Shown one piece after another: positions 54,996-64,000 of a stretch of 64,000 bases of DNA. The position numbers and the translations under genes were made by a program. The stretch is from Thiobacillus thioparus DSM 505 (GTDB lineage Bacteria > Pseudomonadota > Gammaproteobacteria > Burkholderiales > Thiobacillaceae): assembly GCF_000373385.1 (NCBI RefSeq), contig NZ_KB891331.1, positions 62,001 through 126,000 of the forward strand. Direction: 5' to 3'. Every line of letters starts with the position of its first letter. Position 1 is the stretch's first letter. Below the pieces are notes generated by a model that saw only the letters and a program-made list of their open reading frames with translations, did not search any database and was not told the DNA's origin.

Positions 54996-56408
54996 TCAGT
55001 GTCCACCCGTCGCATCGGCAGACGCGGGCGGGAGAGAGGTGACCGGGGTTTTACCCGGCGTGCCGGCCAGCGCCATCTGCATGTCGGCGTCGGCGAGCCA
55101 GAAATCGCGCTGCGCCTCGATGGCAGCGTTGACCGACGCGATCTGCGAACGCGCATCGGCCAGCAGTTCGAACACGCCGATCAGCATGCCGTTGTAGCGA
55201 TACTGGTTTTCCTCGGAGATGCGCTGTTTCAGCGGGACTATCTCATCGCGCAGGTGTCGTGCGATGGCGTACTGGCTCTGCTGCATGGCATAGGCCTCGC
55301 GCACCTCAGAACGCGCGTTGACCGCGGTCTCGCGTGCGCGCTCGAGCGCCTGGCGGTAGCGGGATTCGGCCTGCACCACCCGGGTCTGCCCCCAGTCGAA
55401 CAGCGGCAGTTCGAAGCTGATTTCGTAGCCGCGCTGCAAAGGCACTTCGTTCGAACTGTTGCTGATGGCGCCCAGTTCCAGCACGTTGACGAAGCGCGTG
55501 CGACGCGTGAGGCCCAGGTTCTTGGCCAGCGCCTCGGTTTGCAGCCGGGTTGCCTGCAGATCCAGGCGTGAATCCATGGCCTGCTGTTCGACATCCGGCA
55601 GCGCGGGCAGGGTTGCAGGCAGATCCGGCAAGCGTTCGGGCAATTGCAGCGCATCGCCAGTGGACAGGCCCAGCAGCCGGACCAGGCGTTCGCGCGCCTG
55701 CAGCTTCGTCTGTTCGGCACGCGCCACCGCCAGTGCGGCGTCCGCATAGAACGACTGCTCGCGCGCCTGTTTCAGCTTGCTCCAGTTGCCAACCTGCGCC
55801 ATGCGGCGCGCCAGTTCCGCACCGGCTTCGGCAGCATCCATCGTCTGCTGCTGGTAATGCGCGGATTGCTTCGCCGCCACCGCGACAACCCAGGCCTTGC
55901 GGGTGTCCGCCGCCAGCCGCAGGACGTTCAGAACCAGTTCGCGCCGGGTCTGCTCGAACAGCCGCTGCTCGATGTCGATGCGCATCGGCATGGTCAGCAG
56001 CCGCATCAGGTTGAGATGCAGGCTGCGCTCCCATTCCACCTCGCTGCCCCGTGTGAGACGTCCGATGGAAACACCCGGATTTGGCAGGCGCTGCGCCGCA
56101 ATCCAGTCGGCCTCTGCAAGGCCGAGCGCGTTGAACGCTGCCTGCAGCCGGGGATTGTTGAGAAGCGCGATCTGCACTGCGTCGTCCGCTGAAAGCGGCT
56201 TCGCCAGCAGCGCATCGATGCGTGCCTGGGTCTGCGTGCGGCTGGCTTCGTCGCGCGCCCAGACGACATCCTTCTGGATGCGCGACTGGGTGGCAGACTG
56301 GACCGCGCCGAAGCCGCCGTCAGCCGAAAAGCTCGCGCAACCGCCCAGCAGGACGACAGACAGCACGGCGAGAACCAGCGTACGCGGCGTAAGAAAAGTC
56401 GGAGGCAT
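54996..56408 (-). CDS. TolC-family outer-membrane lipoprotein in the copper cluster
   Basis: A 470-residue outer-membrane channel: lipobox VVLLGGC (Cys about 25), a helical repeat region typical of TolC/CusC (NPRLQAAFNALGLAEADWIAAQ, RYRQALERARETAVNARSE), and a Pro/Ala tail. There is no RND pump or adaptor adjacent; it is followed within 11 bases by the multicopper oxidase gene, so it may form a CopB-like outer-membrane partner. The ATG at 56408 is chosen because AGGGGA is seven bases before it; a longer ATG at 56429 is possible. Confidence 0.87.
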   Translation of the reverse strand: MPPTFLTPRTLVLAVLSVVLLGGCASFSADGGFGAVQSATQSRIQKDVVWARDEASRTQTQARIDALLAKPLSADDAVQIALLNNPRLQAAFNALGLAEADWIAAQRLPNPGVSIGRLTRGSEVEWERSLHLNLMRLLTMPMRIDIEQRLFEQTRRELVLNVLRLAADTRKAWVVAVAAKQSAHYQQQTMDAAEAGAELARRMAQVGNWSKLKQAREQSFYADAALAVARAEQTKLQARERLVRLLGLSTGDALQLPERLPDLPATLPALPDVEQQAMDSRLDLQATRLQTEALAKNLGLTRRTRFVNVLELGAISNSSNEVPLQRGYEISFELPLFDWGQTRVVQAESRYRQALERARETAVNARSEVREAYAMQQSQYAIARHLRDEIVPLKQRISEENQYRYNGMLIGVFELLADARSQIASVNAAIEAQRDFWLADADMQMALAGTPGKTPVTSLPPASADATGGH

Positions 56409-56418
56409 GGTCTTCCCC

Positions 56419-56718
56419 TCAGTGTGCATGGTGTGCCTGCCCAGTCTGATCCGGAGCCTCGCCGGTTTGCTGCGACTCGCGCAGATAGGTACGCCAGCCG
56501 CCGATTTCGCCCACCCGGTCATTGGCTTTGCGCCAGTCCTGCAATGCGTCCTCGCGCCAGGCCTGATAGTGCGCGAAAGGATTGGATACCGCCGGCGGAG
56601 AGGCCGGAGCTTCGGCAGCCTGTGCGGCGGGCAACGCTGCCAACCACGCAGCCCCCGTAAGGCCAAGCAGCGATGCGTGCGCCACCGGCGCCGCATGGCA
56701 TAAGAAAAATTTCAACAT
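56419..56718 (-). CDS. Small secreted hypothetical protein
   Basis: A 99-residue protein: signal peptide (about 1-33, ending AAQAA), then a short acidic/aromatic domain (FAHYQAWREDALQDWRKANDRV). The tail is Gln/His-rich (GQAHHAH). GAGGA before the ATG at 56718 supports the start. It sits between the DUF2946-like gene and the TolC-like lipoprotein on the same strand. No family recognised; the terminal His-His-Ala-His could bind metal. Confidence 0.7.
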   Translation of the reverse strand: MLKFFLCHAAPVAHASLLGLTGAAWLAALPAAQAAEAPASPPAVSNPFAHYQAWREDALQDWRKANDRVGEIGGWRTYLRESQQTGEAPDQTGQAHHAH

Positions 56719-56786
56719 GATCGTCCTCGCAAGTTCACGGCAGGATCGCCGCGCGCAAAACGGAACCGCGCGTCGTCGCGCGGGGC

Positions 56787-57155
56787 TCAGGCGAGGGCGG
56801 TTCGGGGGGGACGGTCGAGACTGTCGGGAATGAAGCCGCTGAACGATGCGGCGGGCTGCGGAGCGAAGCGGTGTGCGATCGGGACGGCCGGCGTGCGGTC
56901 GGCGAACCCGACCGGTATGGCCGTGGCCAGTGCGCAGGCGGCGCAGAACTTGCATTCGTGCTGGCCGGACGGAGGCTGCGGCTGGTCGGACGTGTGGCAG
57001 TCCGCCATGATCGTGGCTTCGTCGGGCATCGCCATCTGTTCCATCGCGGCATGGTCCGGCAGGATGCAGACCTGCATGGCGGAATAGGCGAACGCCTGCG
57101 CCGGCAGGGTCAGCATCAACAACAACAGCAGGAATCGTCGGAGTCGTGTGCGCAC
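56787..57155 (-). CDS. Small secreted Cys-rich protein (DUF2946-like)
   Basis: A 122-residue protein with a signal peptide (about 1-23) and a Cys-containing core (VCILPDHAAMEQM, ADCHTSDQPQPP, HECKFCAACALATAIP). This layout resembles DUF2946-like proteins often near copper genes; my identification rests on length, export and the CXXC-rich motif only. It is the most upstream gene of the minus-strand copper run and probably its first reading frame; the 69-base spacer to the next gene (57156-57224) may hold its promoter. Confidence 0.65.
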   Translation of the reverse strand: MRTRLRRFLLLLLMLTLPAQAFAYSAMQVCILPDHAAMEQMAMPDEATIMADCHTSDQPQPPSGQHECKFCAACALATAIPVGFADRTPAVPIAHRFAPQPAASFSGFIPDSLDRPPRTALA

Positions 57156-57224
57156 GCGGAAAGTGTAATCAAAAAGCGAAAGCTGACAAGTGGCCGGGCG
57201 CAGCGACCCGGGTTCCCGCGCCGC

Positions 57225-57671
57225 TCATGGGCGACGCTTGCGCGGTTCGTAGTGCACCACGGCTCGCATGATCTCGGAATAGGGGAAATCGGCAATGTCG
57301 CCGAAACGCGCCCGCCCCTGCAGCACGCTGGTGGCAATGTCGGTCGCCTCGTCGGTCGGGCCATCGAGCGCGGCCGACAGCCCGCGCACGCCGCCGCATT
57401 GGGCACGGATCTCCTTGCCGAACGGCCATGGCGCATCGGGGTTGATCCTGAGCGCGAACTGCGCGTTCTCGTGCAGGTCCTGGTAAAACGTCAGGCAATG
57501 CTCGCGTACCGTGGGATCGCTGCAGGCAATCGCCTCGCGCTCGGCAAGATTCAGCTTGCGCGAGCGGTCGCAGCTCACGCAGCGCGACAACAGGGCCCGC
57601 TCGAATGGGCAGCTGTACTCGATGTAGGCTTTTCTAGCCAGCCGATAAGCGTCTTCGTTGTATTCAGCCAT
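57225..57671 (-). CDS. Conserved hypothetical Cys-rich protein
   Basis: A 148-residue cytoplasmic protein with at least six cysteines, including CPFERALLSRCVSCDRS and EHCLTFYQ. No signal or membrane segment. The Cys spacing might bind a metal or iron-sulfur cluster, but I know no characterised family. It has ordinary composition for this genome and starts with ATG at 57671. Flanked by the copper run and a 75-residue hypothetical on the same strand. Confidence 0.7.
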   Translation of the reverse strand: MAEYNEDAYRLARKAYIEYSCPFERALLSRCVSCDRSRKLNLAEREAIACSDPTVREHCLTFYQDLHENAQFALRINPDAPWPFGKEIRAQCGGVRGLSAALDGPTDEATDIATSVLQGRARFGDIADFPYSEIMRAVVHYEPRKRRP

Positions 57672-57746
57672 CGCAGCTTAATCAGAGTTGATCAGAAACC
57701 GCCGGCCGCGTCCCGGACGACAGGTCGCGACAGTGGGTGAGCAACT

Positions 57747-57974
57747 TTACCAGTCGTCGCCCGACAAGCGCTGATCCAGTTCCCGCTCCGCCATCAGCGT
57801 GTCCTGGGCGGCGATCTCGTTCTCGGCGAAGATCATCTTGTATTTGTCGCCGGTCTTGGGATCGAGCGTCTTGCGCAGTTCGTTGGTGTGGGCCTTGGCT
57901 TCCTTGAAGCTCGCCCATTCGCCCTGCTTTTCCAGCACTTTGAACATTCCCAGACGAAAAACGTAGTAGGGCAT
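57747..57974 (-). CDS. Small conserved hypothetical protein (secA-adjacent)
   Basis: A 75-residue protein beginning MPYYVFRLG, with a basic helical middle (SFKEAKAHTNELRKTLDPKTG) and an acidic C-terminus. I have seen similar short proteins in betaproteobacteria but know no function. It starts nine bases after the secA stop, so it is likely co-transcribed. Confidence 0.75.
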   Translation of the reverse strand: MPYYVFRLGMFKVLEKQGEWASFKEAKAHTNELRKTLDPKTGDKYKMIFAENEIAAQDTLMAERELDQRLSGDDW

Positions 57975-57983
57975 GGTGAGTCC

Positions 57984-60689
<2,706 letters not shown>

Positions 60690-60778
60690 GAGGAATCCGA
60701 AATGCCCGCAGGACGCGGTAAACCGTTGAATCTTAACATAGCGGGGCCGGCATCCCGTGACGCCGGCGTGTCACGCCC

Positions 60779-61210
60779 ATGAGCGCCTCGAGCCTGGCCG
60801 ACCTGCTCGCCAGCCAACTGCCGAACGGCCTGGCCATACGCGCCCGTACCCTGCTCAAGACCCAGGCTGCCCTCGATCGTTCCCTGCCTGCTGCGCTGGC
60901 CGGACACGTTCGCGTCATGCTGCTGGATAATGAGGTATTGAGCCTCGCCTGTGACAGCGGGGCCGTCGCCAGCCGCCTGCGCCACCAGACCGACGTGCTG
61001 ATCGCCAGCCTCGGCAAGCACGGAATCGTGGCGACGGCAGTACGCGTCAGCGTCAACCCCGAGTTGCTTGCGCGTTATGTCCATCCCGTCGAAAAAACCG
61101 GCTTGCCGCCCGCCGCATTGGAGGGACTGGCGCATCTCAATGCGGAAATCGAGGATGGTCCGCTAAAGGACGCCCTGGACAAGCTATTGCGCCACCATCG
61201 GAAAACCTGA
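60779..61210 (+). CDS. DUF721 family protein (DciA-like)
   Basis: A 143-residue protein, a DUF721 member: LADLLASQLPNGLAIRARTLL, LDRSLPAALAGHVRVMLLDNEVLSL, and LLARYVHPV. DUF721 includes DciA, a replicative-helicase regulator in other phyla, but many proteobacterial versions are uncharacterised. It is divergent from secA, 90 bases away. ATG at 60779. No secretion signal. Confidence 0.82.
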   Translation: MSASSLADLLASQLPNGLAIRARTLLKTQAALDRSLPAALAGHVRVMLLDNEVLSLACDSGAVASRLRHQTDVLIASLGKHGIVATAVRVSVNPELLARYVHPVEKTGLPPAALEGLAHLNAEIEDGPLKDALDKLLRHHRKT

Positions 61211-61337
61211 TCAAACTGGCTTGGCCCGCCAGCCGTGCCCGTTCTATTGCACGTTGAACTAAATATTGCACGCTCGCCGAAAACCACCCGGTCGATGTCA
61301 TACTGCCTTCATTGACCCCATGTCCTGCATGGGTGTT

Positions 61338-61346
61338 TGCTAAAAT
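61338..61346 (+). promoter_or_regulatory. Extended -10 promoter for the diguanylate cyclase gene
   Basis: TGCTAAAAT is an extended -10 (TGNTAAAAT). TTGACC at 61312-61317 is too far away (23 bases) to be an ordinary -35. The start site would be near 61352, consistent with translation from 61370 rather than from the TTG at 61337. Confidence 0.5.
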
Positions 61347-61369
61347 CGCGCGCGCCCTGTTTTTTATAT

Positions 61370-62833
61370 ATGTACTCTGCACAACGCATTTTCAAGCGGC
61401 AGCGCCTGCTTCTGTGGTTGAGCATCCTGTTGGCAGCCGGTTTCTTCGCCACCACGCTCAGCAGCTACTACGTGTCGAAACAGGCGATCCTGAATGCCAT
61501 CGTCGCCCAGGAACTGCCGCTCACATCGAGCAATATCTATTCGGAAATCCAGAAAGACCTGGTGCGGCCCATTCTCATCTCGTCGACCATGGCGCACGAC
61601 ACTTTCCTGCGCGACTGGGTTGTGGGTGGGGAGCAGGACGTCGACGCCATGGTCCGTTATCTGCAGGAGATCAAAACGCGCTACGGCGCATTCAGCAGCT
61701 TCTTCGTGTCCGAGCGTAGCGCCAACTACTACACCGGCGAGGGCATCCTGAAGCAGGTGTCACCGAAGGCATCCCGCGACGTCTGGTACTACCGGGTGCG
61801 CGCCATGTCGGAACCCTACGAGATCAATGTCGACCCCGATCTCGCCAACCGGGATGCACTGACCATCTTCGTCAACTATCGCGTCTTCGACTTCGACGGC
61901 CGCTTTCTCGGCGCTACCGGCGTCGGGCTCACTGTGGATGCCGTGCGCCACCTCATCTCGAATTACCAGCAGCGTTTCCAGCGCACCATCTATTTCGTGG
62001 ATGCCCACGGCAAGACCGTCCTGTTCGGCAACCAGTCCGGACGCCAGGAAACCGACCTGCGCGCGACGCCGGGCCTGCGCGACATCGTCGACCACGTCCT
62101 GCGTGAAAAATCCGGTTCCTATCAGTTCAGGGACAGCCACGGCCTGCATCTGCTCAATGTGAACTACATCCCCGAACTCAAGTGGTATCTGTTCGTGGAA
62201 AAAGGCGTGGATGCCGCGCTGGCCGACATCCGTCAGACTCTCTACGTCAATCTCGCGGTATGTCTGGGCATTACGCTGCTGGTGCTCTTCCTGACTCATA
62301 TCGCGCTCGCGCGGTACCAACAGCGCATCGAGGACATGGCCGCCACCGACAAGCTCACCGGCCTGCTCAACTGCCAGGCCTTCAGCATCCTGATCGACAA
62401 GACCTTTGCCGAATACCGGCGCGACCCACGCCCGATTTCCATTCTGCTGATCGACATCGATCACTTCAAATCGATAAACGACCGGTTCGGGCACATCGGC
62501 GGCGATCGCATCCTGAGCCAGGTCGCAGTCTCGCTTCAGAAAGGGCTGCGGGCGTCGGATATCGCCATCCGTTGGGGCGGGGAAGAGTTTCTCGTCGTAC
62601 TCAAAGGCAGCACACTCGAACAAGGGCAGCATGTCGCCGAACAGTTGCGCCTGAAAATCGAGCAGACGCAGTTCACCGTTGACACGCAGCCGGCCTCGGT
62701 CAGCATCAGTATCGGCGTCAGCCAGTATGATGGTGCGGAGTCCTACGAGCAGGCCATCAGCCGCGCGGACGCCGGCCTCTATGCGGCGAAGCATGGCGGC
62801 CGCAATCGTGTCTGCGTGGCGCCGCGCGCCTAG
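61370..62833 (+). CDS. Membrane diguanylate cyclase (dCache-like sensor, GGDEF)
   Basis: A 487-residue protein: TM helix (about 11-31), a periplasmic dCache-like domain (about 32-290) with FFVSERSANYYTGEGIL, DVWYYRVRA, VFDFDGRFLGATGVGL, then TM2 (about 295-315) and a C-terminal GGDEF domain (about 325-485). Catalytic motif RWGGEEFLVVL (GGEEF) is intact, and the I-site RASD is exactly five residues before it, so product inhibition is likely. ATG at 61370 is chosen; another in-frame TTG at 61337 lies upstream of the promoter. It senses an unknown ligand and makes c-di-GMP. Confidence 0.92.
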   Translation: MYSAQRIFKRQRLLLWLSILLAAGFFATTLSSYYVSKQAILNAIVAQELPLTSSNIYSEIQKDLVRPILISSTMAHDTFLRDWVVGGEQDVDAMVRYLQEIKTRYGAFSSFFVSERSANYYTGEGILKQVSPKASRDVWYYRVRAMSEPYEINVDPDLANRDALTIFVNYRVFDFDGRFLGATGVGLTVDAVRHLISNYQQRFQRTIYFVDAHGKTVLFGNQSGRQETDLRATPGLRDIVDHVLREKSGSYQFRDSHGLHLLNVNYIPELKWYLFVEKGVDAALADIRQTLYVNLAVCLGITLLVLFLTHIALARYQQRIEDMAATDKLTGLLNCQAFSILIDKTFAEYRRDPRPISILLIDIDHFKSINDRFGHIGGDRILSQVAVSLQKGLRASDIAIRWGGEEFLVVLKGSTLEQGQHVAEQLRLKIEQTQFTVDTQPASVSISIGVSQYDGAESYEQAISRADAGLYAAKHGGRNRVCVAPRA

Positions 62834-62938
62834 GGCCATCATTGATTGCCCACGCGGACGCGGATTCGAGACGGCCGCTTGCGGTCGCCTGGCAAGCCAT
62901 CCTCGAACCGCGCCTGTTTCCTCTGCCCATGAAAACAA

Positions 62939-62966
62939 AAAGGCCGCATCCGTAGATGCGGCCTTT
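62939..62966. terminator. Bidirectional terminator between the diguanylate cyclase and ompA-like gene
   Basis: AAAGGCCGCATC (62939-62950) pairs with GATGCGGCCTTT (62955-62966) around a CGTA loop, with A/T tracts at the ends. It lies between two convergent genes. Confidence 0.88.
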
Positions 62967-62990
62967 CCGTGTACAGCAGCGATGCTGCGT

Positions 62991-64000
62991 TTACTTGACG
63001 ACCAATTCCACGCGGCGGTTCTTGGCGCGGCCTTCGCGCGTCGTGTTGCTGGCGATGGGCTTGGTCTCGCCATAGCCCTTGGTGGTCAGCCGGTCGGCGG
63101 CGATGCCTTTGTTGATGAAATAGTCGTACACCGACTTGGCGCGGCGCTCGGACAGGCCCTGGTTGTACTGCTTGGTACCGGTGCTGTCGGTGTGGCCGAC
63201 CACGTCCACGCTGATGTCCTTGCGACGGTTCAGCACGGTCGCGGCCTCGTCGAGGATGGTGATGGCATCCGGGCGCAGGCGGGCGGAATCAAACTCGAAA
63301 TTCACGCCTTCCAGGATCACCACCACATCGCCTGACTTGGCTTGATCGAGTTGCTGCGCCTGCGGGGTCGTGAGTGCCGCTGCGGCAGGCTCTGGCTGCA
63401 CGACAGGCGCAGGTGCGGGGGCAGGCATGGGAGCGGGAGCGGGCTCAGCAACGGGTGCGGGTGCGGGTTCCGACTTGGGCATGGGCTGGGCTTTCTGGCC
63501 CAGGGCGAAATTCAGGCCGACGCTGATGATCGCGTCTCCGAAATCATTCGCCCCGAACGCCTTGGTGGAGTTGCCATCCATGCGGTAGCGCGCGTCGGCA
63601 CGCAGGGAAATGTTGTCAGTCAGACGCTTCATGATGCCGAAGCCGATATTGCCCATCAGGCCGGTGTCATGCTTGCCCGGAATGTCGGTATACAAGGCGC
63701 CCAGGCCCACCACGCCATAGGGCGTAAAGTCGGCATTGCGGTTGAAGAGATAAAGCGCGTCGACCCCCAGTCCCCACAGGTCGTATTTGCCGCTGCCAGT
63801 CTTGTAGTCAAGCGAGCTGCCCGTCAGCGACAACTCCATGTTCAGGTGCTCGGTAATGGGTTTGCCGAGCGCCAGGCCGCCGCCCCAGCCGTCGTCGGCG
63901 TGGCGATCGTTGTCGGAGAAGGTGTAGTTCACGGTCGGCGCGACGTAGAGGCGGTCGTCCGCCGCGTGCGCCTGCAGGGCCGTGCCGGCAAGGGCGATGA
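62991..64000 (-). CDS. OmpA-family outer-membrane protein (5' end outside window)
   Basis: At least 336 residues are visible, and the reading frame runs off the window end, so the start is missing. The last upstream bases encode the end of a signal peptide (LAGTALQAHA, followed by ADDRLYVAPTVNYTF). It has an 8-stranded beta-barrel domain with GWGGGLALGKPI, DLWGLGVDALYLF and MGNIGFGIMKRL, then a Pro/Ala-rich linker (PMPKSEPAPAPVAEPAPAP) and an OmpA/MotB C-terminal domain (FEFDSARLRP, VVGHTDSTGTKQYN, ERRAKSVYDYF) that binds peptidoglycan. A bidirectional terminator lies at 62939-62966. Confidence 0.92.
   Translation of the reverse strand, partial: IALAGTALQAHAADDRLYVAPTVNYTFSDNDRHADDGWGGGLALGKPITEHLNMELSLTGSSLDYKTGSGKYDLWGLGVDALYLFNRNADFTPYGVVGLGALYTDIPGKHDTGLMGNIGFGIMKRLTDNISLRADARYRMDGNSTKAFGANDFGDAIISVGLNFALGQKAQPMPKSEPAPAPVAEPAPAPMPAPAPAPVVQPEPAAAALTTPQAQQLDQAKSGDVVVILEGVNFEFDSARLRPDAITILDEAATVLNRRKDISVDVVGHTDSTGTKQYNQGLSERRAKSVYDYFINKGIAADRLTTKGYGETKPIASNTTREGRAKNRRVELVVK

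Overview
This is a GC-rich, densely coded window from a betaproteobacterial chromosome, with no gene-free stretch longer than about 300 bases. Gene order and content suggest a chemolithoautotroph related to Thiobacillaceae/Nitrosomonadales: a tkt-gap-pgk-pyk-fba block of the cbb type, a split glycine decarboxylase, many c-type cytochromes, a DsrE-like periplasmic protein and heavy-metal RND efflux. The family assignment is an inference. I see no phage, transposase, integrase, CRISPR array or rRNA; one tRNA is present.

1-13.9 kb: glycine cleavage (gcvT, cut by the window edge, then gcvH, gcvPA and gcvPB), with a DUF3144 gene and tpx inserted between the two P subunits. Then come many envelope-lipid genes (dgkA, a GT4 glycosyltransferase, a PAP2 phosphatase, a phospholipase C-like protein, olsB and olsA) interspersed with a FimV-like protein, a PfkB kinase and a SlyB-like lipoprotein. 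13.0-16.3 kb: apaH, a membrane-anchored glutaredoxin and rep helicase. 16.4-23.4 kb (minus): fba, pyk, pgk, gap and tkt for the Calvin cycle/glycolysis, with hairpin repeats in the spacers. 23.7-28.4 kb: suhB-like, methyltransferase and redoxin genes (one minus-strand run), rsmE, a DsrE-family protein and argA.

28.4-34.6 kb: a PhnD-like periplasmic binding protein overlapping a HAMP-PAS-GGDEF-EAL sensor, then ybiT and a PanE-like protein. 34.6-39.05 kb (minus): a tight five-gene operon of DUF971, a radical SAM protein with a C-terminal CCAEP tail, an ATP-grasp enzyme, a fructosamine-kinase-family protein and a LEA-like lipoprotein. This looks like an uncharacterised pathway and is the best candidate for an undescribed system. 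Then tRNA-Arg(CCG) and a cytochrome c operon.

41.5-57.2 kb: a metal/redox envelope island. It holds a CzcCBA/CusCBA-type HME-RND system preceded by a small CzcI-like protein, a ferric-reductase-like flavocytochrome whose last 25 codons are cut off by an in-frame amber, a cytochrome b561-SHP-diheme cytochrome operon ending in a QseBC/PmrAB-like two-component system, and a copper cluster (Met-rich protein, CusF-like, multicopper oxidase, TolC-like lipoprotein and small proteins). CTTAAG-type tandem operators lie upstream of both the RND operon and the cytochrome/two-component operon, suggesting that one regulator controls both. 57.2-64 kb: two small hypotheticals, secA, a DUF721 protein, a diguanylate cyclase and an OmpA-family protein cut by the window end.
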